DNA from: Scilla litardierei
Taxonomy: Eukaryota > Streptophyta > Magnoliopsida > Asparagales > Asparagaceae
NCBI GenBank assembly: GCA_030789695.1
Contig: CM061142.1
Span: 352,321,486-352,385,485, forward strand
Reading direction: 5' to 3'
DNA: 64,000 nucleotides
Part shown: positions 13,822-26,305 of the stretch, one piece after another
Layout: the number at the start of each line of letters is the position of its first letter
Numbering within the stretch: position 1 is the stretch's first letter
Made by a program: the position numbers and the translations under genes
The notes under the pieces: generated by a model
What the model was told of the DNA's origin: nothing
The model's database searches: none
What the model saw: the letters and a program-made list of their open reading frames with translations, nothing else

Positions 13822-13927
13822 GATCTAGCTTTGTTGTCAAGCTAGATCAAGTAGGGTGTCAGATCTAGTTTCGTTGTCAAACTAGATCAAATAAGGGCGT
13901 CTAGGCGACTATCATTTCACCGCCTAG
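13822..13927 (-). other. Three leader hairpins in the element C 5' LTR
   Basis: Inverted repeats at 13822-13848, 13862-13888 and 13911-13927 (the last closes at 13927 from an arm starting 13901-13911) correspond to those at 7555-7660. The stems are intact in both LTRs. Confidence 0.6.
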
Positions 13928-13997
13928 TCTCTTTTACGCTACTGAACCAAATGGCCTAAGACGTGGCCTAAAGAGAAAACTGGCAAGTATCACGTGC

Positions 13998-14178
13998 CTG
14001 AAAAATAACCAAGTCACGATCCCGTTCAATCAGTCCGAGTCTAACTATGTGCTCACAACGCAATCCAGCCTACAGTCCCAATTTATTATTCTTGATTAGT
14101 GAGTTACAAAACGATTAGCGACTATGATTTTTAAGTTGATTAACAGGCAAGTGGGGATTCCTACGGAGAGAGACTTAC
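13998..14178 (-). other. Putative leader intron in the element C 5' LTR
   Basis: Second copy of the 181-nt GT..AG segment described at 7731-7911. The donor AG|GTAAGT is conserved and the acceptor TTTTTCAG is conserved. Confidence 0.4.
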
Positions 14179-16007
14179 CTCAACACGACACGAGAGCTAC
14201 TCTGACGTCGGGTAGCGACGTCGGGGGTTGGATTCCGGTTTTGCAAACGGTACGAAACGACCGGTTATCTGTCATTAAAATATGTGCACGAATAAGTTCG
14301 TAACTACGGACTAGAATTATTAGACAAATCCTAAAACGTCTAATGACCCGATTTTAATTAAGTTTTCTATCCTAAGATGGGTAACACATCAATATTAATG
14401 AACATTGCATTATTAACACGTTAACTACATCAATTTGCTAGTACAAACAAGCATACAACAATTTATCAAGCAACCTAGATTATTATTGGCAAGAAGTCGC
14501 GTACACAATTTATCCACCCTACAAATTATCCAGTTAACATCTATATTATTGTTACTAGCATGCAAACCCATTTTATTAAGTCCGATAATCATTTATAATG
14601 GTCCAAAACTATAACAAACTGATAATAATGAGTTCTAAGTGAATGCTACTAACCGGTATGAAGAGATGATCCTTAACGGCAACCGGGAGAGCGTTGCAAG
14701 TCGTCAACGGCTAGAGGGGTGGTCGTGCAGCGCGAGGGAAGGCCGCTGCCGTGCGGGGAAGGTCTTGCTGTCACGAACAGCGAGTGGGCACTGTTGCAAG
14801 CGCCAGGGCAGCTATCTGCTGCTGCTGATGGCGGATAGGGAAACGACTGAGGCGGCTTCCAACGGGGCACCGGAGAGGAGGTCGACAGGGGGTCTGTGAG
14901 GCTGCCGGTGCCGGAGGAATAGCTGGGTGGCGCTACCACTGTCCCGAGAGGCGATGTGAGCGCCGCTGCGAGCTGCTGCTGCTGCTGCGCCTGGAGGGGG
15001 CCGCGCGCGAGTTTATACGGCGGAGGGACAACGGGGGGTTGGCCGGAGAAAGGTCCAGCGATGTGGGTTGGCTGGGGTACGATGAGGATGGGTGGATGAG
15101 GCCGCCGACGAAGTGCTAGGTCGGAGATCCCAAGGGTCGAGTGATGACGGCGCAAAGAGAGGTGTGTTGCGATAAAAAGAGACCTAGGGCAGCTGAGTTT
15201 TAAAACTAGGGTTTGCTATATAGGTTTGAGTTTTGGGGTGCACTTAAGGGGTTGGGAGAGGAGTGGACTTATGGGAAGTGTAGGATTTGAGTGGTGAATA
15301 GCCAAAAGAGAGATTTGTTCTCATACGTAGGGATTTGATCCCATTGCTATATAACTAGGGATTTTTGGGTAGTTGTGGGTAAGGGGAGAGAGAATGTGAG
15401 AGGATAGGGTACAGCTAAGGGAAAAATAGGGTGAGACTAGCTTAGGGAAATAATCTTGTGAAAAACTTATGCTTAACGTTGATTAGTGATGAAATTAGTG
15501 CACAAGTGGGTCCAATGATACCCGATAATTACAAGAAAAATACCGACGCGACCGTGTCGACAAGAGAAACGAAACTAAGAAGATTGATCACGAGTTTGAC
15601 GACGAGAAACGAAACTAAAAATAAAAAGGTCTCACGACAAAAGTGAGAATCACGACGCCTCTGCAAACAAAGTCATTTTGTGGGGGAACGACATGTGAAA
15701 TGACGTTCCAAAATAATTCCACAAATTAATATTCTTCGAGAGGGTCACAACGGCATATTACATCATATGGTTCGGATACAGGAGGGTCTAAAATAAATAC
15801 GTGTACGAACAAGAATACGTACACGAAGAAGTGTACGATCGAAAACAGACCATGACAGCATAAGAGGAGAGATGGAGCGGGGGCGTCCGGCGGAGGCTGG
15901 GCTTTACTCGGGGGTTTCGCCAGCGTGCGGGGTCTTCGGGCGGAACTCGGGGGGCGGGCGGCGACGTCGTCGGACGGCGGGCGGTAGTCGGAGCCCGGAG
16001 GGAGGGG

Positions 16008-16010
<3 letters not shown>

Positions 16011-16075
<65 letters not shown>
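16011..16075. repeat. (AG)n microsatellite
   Basis: An almost perfect AG repeat of about 65 bp in A's 5' LTR. The matching place in the left LTR is much shorter, so it has expanded since insertion or differed between copies. Confidence 0.95.
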
Positions 16076-16078
<3 letters not shown>

Positions 16079-17743
16079 GGTGAGTGCGAAAGTGAGAGGG
16101 GGAGAGATCGAGCGGCAGCCTGGGTTTCGTTGAGAGAGAGATATATATATATATATTGTGTAGGAAATTAGAGGGGAGGGGTTGGCTTATATAGTGATTA
16201 GGGTATGATAGAATTGTAATTAGGAGGGGGCAAGATTTTTAAGGGGGTAGATGAGATCCAACATTTTTAATATTACCAGCTAAGGGGAGGCTGGTTAAGG
16301 GCGTTGGTTAAGGGTTTATGGTAGAAGTAATTAGGTAAAAGTAGCTTAGTAATTGTAGAAAAGTAATTAGCAATTGTAATTAGTAAAAACCGGAGGAATA
16401 CAAGCCCGTTTTCGCATACGACTCCGAAAAATTACGAAAATATACCCACTGGATCGTATCGACGTGAGGATCGCGAATATGAGATCCATTCACGGATTTG
16501 AGCTATTGAAATATAGGTTTTAGGCCAAAAGGTTTAGAAAGCGGGTTTACAGGTTCTAGGCTGAAATGATATCCGAAAATTACGAAATTAATGTGGAGAG
16601 CCTTAAATGATCATAGGATGCTACTGTAGAAGTATGAAAACGTTTTGAAAATGTTTGAATAGAAAATAAATTCGTCGACCCAAAACGGTAATTATTGAAA
16701 ATGAATTTTTATCGAAACGTTTTTGAGTATTTGAGGAAATCTGAAATTGCTGAAATACAATATAATAAGTCTAGTGTTTCAAAATATTTTTATTAGAATA
16801 TTTGAAATCAATTTTGATACACAACTCCTGACTAACCACTATAAGAGATTTTTTAAATAAATTGTCGAAAAATATGTTAAATATGTATTTGAAGTGTTTG
16901 AAAAATACAGGCCGTTACACAAGGCGAGTGAGAAATCTATCATCTCTCCGCTCCTTAACTCCTATAATTTACCCGTGTTTCTCCCAATCCCGTATCTGGA
17001 GTCTCACCCATTTTAGAATGGATCGAGAGCTCCAGACATTATCTATCTACCTCCTTCTCAGTTTAAAAAACAATTCATCATTTCATTTGCTTTTGCAGTC
17101 TCATTTACCGCATTCACATCTTTTGATTTCTTTCATCACTTCACTGATGTCGTGATTTAAACAACGAACATTGCATCAACATTTCATCAAAGGATCTACT
17201 CATCATTTCATAAAAAGGAATATTTAAACATAACATGCTTTCATGGCTTGAGCATACTTAACATTATAGAATGGCACATTAACATTGTACTAAAACATGC
17301 TACACTTCAAGGGAACATGGCAACATGTAGAAAATTGGCTAATTTCTTGGCAACATAGCAAACATGCAACGTGTTACATAATAGAACATCCTGATCATGG
17401 CTAACAACCACCATACTATCATTACTAACAAGCATGTGTCCATCTAACAACATTTAAATATGTATAACATGAAAATGTGCACCAATATGGTAATCACTCA
17501 AGTGTCCAGACTCTGTTTTTATCAATTGATGGTCACAAACTGAGCAAATATGTCACAAATTTTACATATAACATGACATTTTCATCCTCGTGAAAGTTGT
17601 AGATATGGATGTTGGGGTTTCACTGGAAAACTTTCAAGCATAAATACAAACAGTGTGATTTATAGTGATTTATTAGGTGAAACATGTCAAATCTGCTTTT
17701 AGGTAGAATCTGTGTACTTTAAACATCACAGTTTTAAGACATA

Positions 17744-18713
17744 GGGTTTTTCAAATATTCATCACTTAAATCTTGCATATTTTGATATCTGTCCCTTAAT
17801 TCTTCTTATTTTGAGTTTAATCCATCAAATCTTAAGCCGTTAACCTAAATAGTCCCACACATCCTATATTATGTTAAATAGTTAGATTAATTAACGATTA
17901 ATTAATAATTAGTGTTCAGTAACTAAGAACTAAGCCCTAATGGGGGAGGGATGCGATGGAGGTGGAGGAAGGGGAGGCGAGGAGGAGGGGGAGGTGGTGG
18001 TGGGGGAGGGGACGGTGGTTAGGAGGGGGAGGGGACGGAGGGGGAGGGGGAGGGGACAGCTCCTCCCCATTCTCCCCCCACCTCCCCGCCGCCGATCTCC
18101 CCCCTCATCCTCGTCGACGATCTCCCCCCTCATCCCCCCTCATCGCAGCCGATCCCCCCCTCATCCCCCTCCTCCCTGACGCCGACGCCCCCCTTCCTCT
18201 CCTCCACGCGGGCCGATCTCCCCCCTCATCCCCCTCCTCCACGCCACCGATCCCCCCTCATCCCCCTCCTCTCCGCCGCCGATCCCCCCTCCTCCTCCCC
18301 CTCATCCCCTCCTCCCTACCGTCGATCCCCCTCCTCTCCTCCTCCCCCTCCTCCCCTCCTCCCTGTCGCTGATCTCCCCCCTCCCCCTCCTCTCCACTGT
18401 CTATCTCCCCCCACCTCCCCCGCCTCCCCCTCCTCCCCACAGCCAATTCCCCCCTCATCCCCCTTATCCCCCTCATCCCCCCTCATCCCCCCTCAATCCC
18501 CCTCCCCTTTATCACCGTCAATGCCACCAGCGAACAGGCTGGACACTCCATCACTAACGGCCACGTCCACACTAACGGAGTTTTTAACAGAAAATTAGAG
18601 TGGATGACTATTTTGGTTATAGTTAATTATTTGAGGGATTAAACTCAAAATACGAAGAATTAAGGGACATATCATAATATGCAAGATTTAAGGGATGAAT
18701 ATGCGAAAAACCC
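17744..18713. mobile_element. Non-autonomous Mutator-like element (MULE/MITE), 970 bp
   Basis: The ends are about 80-bp inverted repeats (17744-17823 and 18636-18713) beginning GGGTTTTTC and ending GAAAAACCC. They are flanked by a perfect 9-bp duplication TAAGACATA (17735-17743 and 18714-18722). The empty site is visible in B's other LTR near 23716. A 9-bp duplication with long inverted repeats is characteristic of Mutator-like transposons. It has no transposase. The core (17940-18510) is almost only G-runs, then almost only C-runs; open frames there are low-complexity artefacts. Confidence 0.88.
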
Positions 18714-19456
18714 TAAGACATATTGCAGGTAGATTTACGAAATTGTGACCAAGGAGAAAGTTGTAAATAAAGATGTTATCTTTCCTGATTGACCAAGAAC
18801 ACTCCATCTGCATAACTTCAAAGAAAACCGTGGCCTTTATAGCAACATGGGTCTGAAACAGACTGAATTTGACATGAAGAAAAGATATAATTTTTATCCA
18901 TAATTACAGTTCGAATTTGAAAAATATTTCAACGTGAAAGTTGTAGTTACTAACGTATTACCCTTGCCATAAAAATTTCAGTTCAATCTCAGTTTTAGTT
19001 TAGGACATAAAAGCAAAACTAGGAGCATGAGAATCTCTCTCAAATTCCAGCAACATCAAAATGGAGAACTAATGTATTAACTGAAATATGAGACTCCTAT
19101 ACAATTCTAAGAGTATCACCTAACTAGGATTGTTAGAGAATCTTACCTTAGATGTCCTTCCTCTAAAATCTTTAAGCTTTGGCCCATCTTCTCCTTGAAG
19201 AACTTCAAGCTTTCTCCTAAGCTAACTCCTCCTTCTCCAAAGCTCCTTTCTCTAAGCTCCCAAAGTTTAGGTGGAAGATGAAGTTTCTTTTGGTGAAAAA
19301 ATGAGGCTTGTTTTGTATGTAAAAGGTGGGTTTTGAGGTAATTTTGATGGAGGTTATTTAATGGTGGAAGGGGAGGAGCTAAAGGAGGTATTTGGTGGTG
19401 GGAGTGGTGGTGCAAAGGGGGAAGATGGAGGAGGAAATTTTTGGTCTGTTTTGAGT

Positions 19457-19466
19457 GGGGGGGGGG

Positions 19467-19518
<52 letters not shown>
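19457..19518. repeat. G-run followed by (AG)n microsatellite
   Basis: Thirteen G residues then about 49 bp of AG repeat in B's 3' LTR. B's other LTR has only a short interrupted form near 24450-24475. Confidence 0.95.
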
Positions 19519-19524
<6 letters not shown>

Positions 19525-19916
19525 TCTTCCTTTTTCTTTTCTTTTCTCAATTAAAAATTAAGTCATCATACTCACCATCCTCTCTTTCCTCCTAATCACT
19601 CCAAGTGTCCCAAGTTAGGTGATAATTAAGGATACCATGACACATGCGGTGTTTAGTTGTCAACATGTAAATTTTACAAAATTTTATATTTTTAAAATAG
19701 GAATACATTAATTAATACCACACACAACCCCATATATAATGTATTTTAGCTAAATACCTTATTTATTTAAATCCATGTGCTCTTTAAAATTATTTAAAAA
19801 TAATTTAGTTATTAGAAATTTATGGAAAATTTATGAAATACCCAAAAAAATTCATATGTACAAATACATCAAAAATACGTACATTATACTCGTATATACA
19901 GAAATGGAATATTACA

Positions 19917-21854
19917 TTCTACCCACCTTAAAACAAAGTCTGCCCTCGGACTTTTCAAAACTAAGGGTCAACAAGAGGTTGACTAGGTCTAAGGGTCTTC
20001 CCACTCATGAAATACAAACAATGATATATGTATACATTATACATTCATGTATACACGCACTATACCATAGATTATATCCACATATGTACACACATACTAG
20101 TACACTTATACATACAAACACATATATCAATACTTGTGCCTAGTAATAAGTAGAAATATAGATACACCCAAGGCATTAATAACACACCCACATTTTTACA
20201 CTTACTTTACTCAATACATATGTACTTACATAAAGATTCACACAAGTATATATTCAAGGATATATGCTATTTCATGGATACACATATAGATATATCTAAA
20301 TACATACACCTATTTATATGTAATCACACACACTCCTTATAATTATAGATATCTATATACATACATGCTCACACGATATTTAAACACACCATACTCATAA
20401 GTCATAGAGCTAGCATACTTATACATATATATACCTATGGATATACCTAGATACATCTAAGTATAGACCAAGTATACATCCATTTATAGATACACATATT
20501 ACTATATATGTCACATCCTATGTGCATACAACCATACTAACATACATATGTAAGTAGGTATATCCAAATATTAATACACTTATAGTAGATAGTCATATAC
20601 CAATACTTATACACACTGATATGATGCACCACATATCTAGTGAGTAATCATACGCAAATATATCACTTAAGCACATATGTATAAACACTTACAACTAAAC
20701 AGACAATTATATATAATTTTTCGCACACAAATATGTTCATAGTATAAATCACTATAGTAAATAGTCTTGTTAGGATATATGTATAGTTTATCAACATTCC
20801 AGTACACACTCACTTAATATATATGCAAGGATACATACATATGTATTCACATCCAATTTTAAACTACGTAGTTCTATATTTAACTACCTATATGCCTGCA
20901 CGAGTATACTTTCATACATCAGTCAATTATTCATATATATTACGTAGAATATATATATACACTATAACACAAGAAATATATCAATACAATACATTTGTAT
21001 ATACATACTTGTATACACAAGACATATCCATGTATAAATCTTATTCACATGTTACATTCACATATCTTCACACGATATATATACACATATAAATACACAC
21101 CAATATTTTTTAACTTGGCATACCTACTTATGTATATCTATACACACCATTTAGTAAGCCAATATATTGCATACATTACTTATGATCAATATCCAAATGT
21201 AACTATACTTATATATACATATCTTACTACATCAATTCACACAATCATATTTATAGTATGCATAGACATTTAATTACTATATGTATACCATCATACACTC
21301 TTATACATCCAAATATACATCCACCTAGATGTACATGCAAACATCCATATACCAACACATATCTCATGAATTTAATTATACACCAATATTTATACTCAAA
21401 GATAGTATGCCTTACACACAGATTTACACATCATATACTATCTACTCCTTAATCCCTATAAACAACATTTCTATACATACACCTCATAGTTCATCCATAT
21501 ACGAACACTTACACTATGACTTATAAGGATACACACAAGTAGTCATACAAGTATCTATAATGTAGCTTACATCCAGATATAGCTATAGATACATGCCTAT
21601 ATGAATACATGCCAATATACCTACAATACTTATGTATCTATGCAAACACATAACCACCCACATATATATGTATATATATACAAACGACTACCCATGCTTA
21701 CCCTCAGGAATCTCTGTACCTTGGGTCTCCCAATACCAGTGCTTTATCCGAAGGCTGATCACCAATACACCTTTGGACACAATTACTCCCATGGAGCATT
21801 ACTCGCACCATCCTTACGCATGCTGCAGTGCAGAGACCTGCATATGCCACCAAA
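19917..21854 (-). other. Element B interior, non-coding and AT-rich
   Basis: It starts with the reverse complement of the polypurine/pol end (about 19917-19970). From 19970 to 21690 it is made of ACATAC/TATAC-like words on the plus strand, much like the interior of C. Short open frames such as 20823-21092 are composition artefacts. The last 150 bp lead to the primer site. Confidence 0.75.
21835..21852 (-). other. Element B primer binding site (tRNA-Ile-like, two mismatches)
   Basis: The plus strand reads GACCTGCATATGCCACCA, two bases before the LTR. It matches 16 of 18 bases of the plant tRNA-Ile 3' end as I recall it. Confidence 0.55.
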
Positions 21855-24800
21855 TGTAACGCCCCGCTCCTTAGGATACCCGGGAAGTACGAATCTGTCC
21901 CAGGTGACCCCAAAGTGGCGAGTGTTACGAAGAGAAATATGCAGTAAGCCAAAAGAACCAGCAAGCCACATCGCACGTGCTGGAAAGTACGCGTAATGCT
22001 CCAACCAAACAGACAACATGGACAACACAGACAACACATGAACAACAGAGAAATAATCAAAAGACAATAATGAAAACTTACTGATTTTATTTATTCATCA
22101 TTATCACATAATCTCTTTATTTACAATATCCTCATGTACAAAACCTCATATACATCACCTTACAATTCTCACCAACAAAACCCAAAAGGTACAACGCACT
22201 CTTAACTCATCTCACTCTCCAGCCCAATTCTCAAGTACACAACATTCACATAAGTTCTACTGCTCCAGCTCCCTGACACAACTCCAGATATCAAACTGAA
22301 ACCACAAGATGGGACACGTCACAACGTGACCCAGTAGGAAACCTAACTACCCTAGGTAGGGACCAGTCTAAGAGTTGCTCTACACTACAAAGGTCTAGCT
22401 ACTGGTGACAATCATAACTATAGACGAATGCATAAAGTAAGGCAAAACTTTATAAGCATGTCTGAAAGAAAGAACTGCATAACGTAAAATAGGCAATACT
22501 GCATGTACTGAGCATAAAGGAAAATACTGCAAAACTGATATGCATAAAAGAAACAGACGCACGATACATGCACAACCATAGACAATAATTTAAGGAATTT
22601 ATTTTGAACATTATTCTTCAAAGACTTTTCAGTTATAAATATGATTCGAAAACCCAGGTAAATTGTAGGACACTAAGGAGTCGGACTTCACCCAAGGTGG
22701 GTGAAAAGTGGTACCTCAACCAGGGACACGGGCACTTGAGGTGCCTCTCGTAACTCCCTACCCGAGCGGGGCAAGGTAAAGGAGTGAGACAATCTCGATT
22801 TTTCATGGGACAAACGGAGAAAACCATCAATTACCGTCATGGTGAATCATGAGTACACCACCGGCCTCTCCAACTCTAGTCAACTCCCCCTCACTGGAGT
22901 GACAAGGCGAGTGAGAAATATATCATCTGTCCGCTCCTTAACTCCTATAATTTACCTGTATTTCCCACAAACCCGTATCTGGAGTCTCACCCATTTTAGA
23001 ATGGATCGAGAGCTCCAGACATCATCTCTTTGCTTCACTCTCAGTTTATAGAACAATTCATCATTTTATTTGTTTCCGCGGTCTCATTTACCGCATTCAC
23101 ATCTTTTCATTTCTTTCATCACTTCATTAATGTCATGATTTAAAGAACGAACATCGCATCAACATTTCATCAAAGGATCTATTCATAATTTCAAAAAAAA
23201 GGAATATTTCAACATAACATGCTTTCATGGCTTGAGTATAATTAACATTATAGAATGGCACATTAACATTGTACTAAAACATGCTACACTTCAAGTGAAC
23301 ATGGCAACATGTAGAAAATTGGCTAATTTCTTGGTAACATAGCACACATGCAACATGTTACATAATAGAACATCCTGAACTTGCCAAACAACCACCATAC
23401 TATCATTACTAATAAGCATGTGTCCATCTAATAACATTTAAAGAGGTATAACATGAAAATGTGCACCAATATGGTAATCACTCAATTGTCAGAGTCTTTG
23501 TCAATTGTTGGTCATAAACTGAGCAGATATGTCACAAATATTACATATAACATGACATTTTCATCTAGTGAAAGTTGTAGATATGGGTGTTGGGTTTCAC
23601 TGGTAAACTTTCAAGCATAAATACAAACAGTTTGATTTATGGTGATTTATTTGGTGAAACATGTCAAATCTGTTTTCAGGCAGAATCTGTGTACTTTAAA
23701 CGTCATAGTTTTAAGACATATTGCAGTTAGATATAAGAAATTGTGACCTAGGTAAAAGTTGTAAATTAAGATGTTAACTTTACAGATTGACCAAGAACAC
23801 TGAATTTGCATAAGTACAAAGAAAATTGTGGCATTTAAGCAACATGGGTCTGAACGGACTGAATTTGACATGCAGAAAAGATATAATTTTTATCCATAAT
23901 TACAGTTCGAATTTGGAAAATATTTCAACATGAAAGTTGTAGCTAATAACGTATTACCCTTGCCATAAAAATTTCAGTTCAATCTCAGATGTAGTTTTGG
24001 ACATAACAGTAAAACTTGAAGCATGAGAATCTGTCTCAAATTCCAGCAACATCAAAATGGAGAACTAATGTATTAACTAAAATATGAGACTCCTACACAA
24101 TTCTAAGAGTAGCACCTAACTAGGATTGTTAGAGAATCCTACCTTAGATATCATTCCTCTAAAATCTTTAAGATTTGGCCCATCTTCTCCTTAAAGAACT
24201 TCAAGCTTTCTCCTAAGCTTCCTCCTTCCACAAAGCTCATTTCTCTAAGCTCCAAAAATTTAGGTGGAAGATGAAGATTTTTTTGGTGAAAAAATGAGGC
24301 TTGTTTTGTATGTAAAAGGTGGGTTTTGAGGTAATTTTTGATGGAGGTTATTTGGTGGTGGAAGGGGAGGAGCTAAGGGAGGTGTTTGGTGGTGGGAGTG
24401 TTGGTGCAAAGGAGGAAGATGGAAGAAATATTTGGGCTGTTTTGGGTAGGAAAGGGAGAGAGTGAGAGAGAGATTTTTTCTTCCTTTTTCTTTTCTTTTC
24501 GCAATTAAAAATTAAGTCATTATTCTCATCTTCCTATCTTTCCTCCTAATCACTCCAAGTGTCCCAAGTTAGGTGAGAATTAAGGATACCATGACACATA
24601 AGGTGTCTAGCTGTTGTTGAGTCATTGGGCCGGCACTTGAGATAACTAGATCGGTGGATGACTAAGGCCCACAAAGCCCACAAGAGCAGCCCGATGTCGA
24701 CTCAGTCAAAGCCCATTGGTCAGTCGACCGTTGCATTTCCCGCACTCGAACATGGGATTAGAGATGGGCTAGTAATTCGTGAGAACGTGTATAACATTTG

Positions 24801-25618
24801 CTCATATTAAAGGGGGAAGATCGTGGCCCCATAATAGGATGCCGTTATCTCCCCAACGTCTCCAAAAGGACCCTGAATGCCTATAACTACAAGGAAGGGT
24901 CCCATCTTCAAGGTACGAGGTCTAAGACATAGAACTCTACTTTTCTCAGCCGATATTTCTTACATTATAGAGATAGCGACGACAGATCTGAGTCGAACCT
25001 CCGTGGGTCGATCTCAGCTGCTCCTAGCTCCTTCGCATCCTTAAGTTCACATACTAACGTAAGCATCGGATGGGATTTGGGTCGGAACCCAGATCTGACC
25101 CCCCCAACGTATCTTTCTGGTGTAGATCGACGCATCGCCATCAAATGCGAAGGTCGTAATCGAGCTTCCCAGCCTCGACCAATCGACACATTACCTGTCC
25201 AAGGGTCGATCGAGTGTCGCATCATCATCGACCTCCTTCACTCGCCCAGGTTCTTCCAACCTATTGTCCCACTTCACTTGCTGACGAGGCTCCAACTCAG
25301 CGCGAAGGGCCCACATCAGCCTAACAACTGTCTCGGTCAATTTTGGCCTTAACAGTTGTCAACATGTAAATTTCACAAAATTTTTAAATTTGAGAATAGG
25401 AAATACATTAATTAATACCACACACAACCCCATATACAATGTATTTCATCCAAATTCCTTATTTATTTAAATCCAAGTGCTCCTTAAAATTATTTAAAAA
25501 TAATTTAGTTAATAGAAAATTATGGAAAATTCATGAAATACCCCCAAAAAATTCATATGTACATATACATCCAAAATTAAGTACATTATACTTGTATATA
25601 CGGAAACGAGATATTACA
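21855..25618 (-). repeat. Element B 5' LTR with an inserted solo LTR
   Basis: Begins TGTAACG and ends ATATTACA. It is about 3.02 kb after removing the solo LTR at 24615-25354 and one 5-bp target copy. It contains the empty sites for the Mutator-like element and for element A (22903). Confidence 0.87.
24615..25354. mobile_element. Solo LTR D, 740 bp
   Basis: Starts TGTTGAG and ends TTAACA. It is absent from the matching place in B's other LTR (19645). It is flanked by GCTGT (24610-24614) and GTTGT (25355-25359), a 5-bp duplication with one mismatch. No interior is present, so it is a solo LTR left by recombination. The family is not identified. Confidence 0.75.
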
Positions 25619-26289
25619 GGGATGAAACCCAGAAAATGCAAGTTACGCACTTGGCATACAGACGACTGTAGAACAATTCCCAGGTGCCTGAGGGAATACA
25701 TGCGACTGTAAATTGAGCGTGAGTCGTCTGTCTACAATAACTTAAGATAGAGTCAATAAAATTTGACTTAAGCTAGTGCATAACAGCCGACTGTAGAAGT
25801 CTAGCCAAGCGCTTGGAATCACCCAATCGCATGTCCTTCCTTCATCAGTCGCCTGTTGGAGAGCCAAAAAGACCAGATTGAGTTTAAGGCTTGGTAAACC
25901 TATTAGGATGGTTTCGATGATAATCCTAAGGCTCACTAAGATGGTTAAATGCATATGCATCTATCAAGGCATTATAATAAACCTAGACTCAAAATGAGAA
26001 ATGCAAGTAATAAAAGATATTACATGGATTACATTGCTTCCCTTATAGTCTAATCTTCAATCTCTTGTAGCCTTGATGCTCCCCATCACCTTCCAAGCTT
26101 GGGCACCCCTTGAGTCCAAGCTTTGGCATTGCTCCTCTTGATGTCCATCCTTGCACCAAGCTATTAGTCTCCAAATCATGATATTCTCTATTTGATAAAT
26201 ATGAGATTAAAACATGAAAGTCATTAGAAACAACATAATGTTGTGATCATCATCAAAATGCTATTGGTATGAAACACCAATACTCAATA
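25619..26289 (-). repeat. Element E 3' LTR (partial)
   Basis: Aligns with 30411-31095. Its first part was separated by the insertion of B. It ends CTCAATA where the other copy ends CTCAACA. Confidence 0.87.
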
Positions 26290-26290
26290 A

Positions 26291-26305
26291 TCTCCCCCTT
26301 TTTGA
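26291..26305 (-). other. Element E polypurine tract
   Basis: On the minus strand AAAAAGGGGGAGA lies directly before the LTR start, the usual copia (SIRE-type) plus-strand primer. The sequence upstream of it, ATCATC, is also typical. Confidence 0.8.

Larger units (their letters stand above)
6558..15857 (-). mobile_element. Element C: complete non-autonomous gypsy element with 3-kb LTRs (LARD-like)
   Basis: Two near-identical LTRs (3052 and 3082 bp) with TGTCAC..GTGACA ends flank a 3166-bp interior. The target duplication is GCAGA (6553-6557) and GCATA (15858-15862), one mismatch. The primer site is present at the correct end for the minus strand. The interior has no gag or pol, so movement would need proteins from a relative. 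LTR sequence shared with G1/G2 (leader hairpins, repeated blocks) places C in the same Tekay-like group. Confidence 0.88.
12776..15857 (-). repeat. Element C 5' LTR
   Basis: 3082 bp, TGTCAC..ATGACA on the plus strand. It is near identical to 6558-9609. One short local insertion (about 13030-13060) and a repeated short segment near 13400 distinguish it. Confidence 0.9.
1..16919 (-). mobile_element. Element A: Tekay-like Ty3/gypsy retrotransposon, truncated by the window start and interrupted by element C
   Basis: Two copies of one LTR (1-1880 and 4650-16919) flank an interior (1881-4649). The interior begins, on the plus strand, with the reverse complement of the polypurine end typical of Tekay pol, and ends with a reverse-complemented primer site. 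It keeps only a broken gag-protease, so most of pol is gone. The right LTR is split by element C. The right end (TTACA at 16915-16919) abuts the middle of B's LTR, so A inserted into B. CAAGG at 16920-16924 should be the target duplication, and its partner lies left of the window. Confidence 0.85.
4650..16919 (-). repeat. Element A 5' LTR, split by element C
   Basis: The LTR pieces are 4650-6557 and 15863-16919 (about 2.97 kb in total). They begin TGTAACG and end TTACA on the plus strand. Without C the sequence aligns with the left LTR around base 850-860. The second piece contains a 65-bp AG microsatellite at 16011-16075 and a short TA run near 16140. Confidence 0.85.
16920..19916 (-). repeat. 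Element B 3' LTR (partial) with an inserted Mutator-like element
   Basis: Aligns with 22903-25618 once two insertions are set aside: 17744-18722 here and 24615-25359 in the other copy. It ends GAATATTACA. On the minus strand a donor-like AAG|GTAAGA lies at about 19148, a candidate leader intron start as in C and G. Confidence 0.85.
16920..25618 (-). mobile_element. Element B: non-autonomous gypsy element, left end outside the window
   Basis: LTR copies at 16920-19916 (first 1048 bp missing) and 21855-25618 flank a 1.9-kb non-coding interior with a reverse-complemented polypurine end (19917-19970) and a primer site. The left LTR starts abruptly at the point matching base 22903 of the right LTR, which is where A inserted. 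The right end TTACA (25614-25618) abuts the middle of E's LTR, so B inserted into E. GGGAT at 25619-25623 is the expected target duplication. Confidence 0.85.

Noticed and set aside
17940..18476. Several open frames of 70-138 codons rich in Gly/Arg or Pro
   Set aside because: They are translations of G-runs and C-runs in the core of the Mutator-like element.
20823..21526. Overlapping open frames rich in Tyr/Ile/His
   Set aside because: Composition artefact of the ACATAC-rich interior of element B; no domain and no start context.
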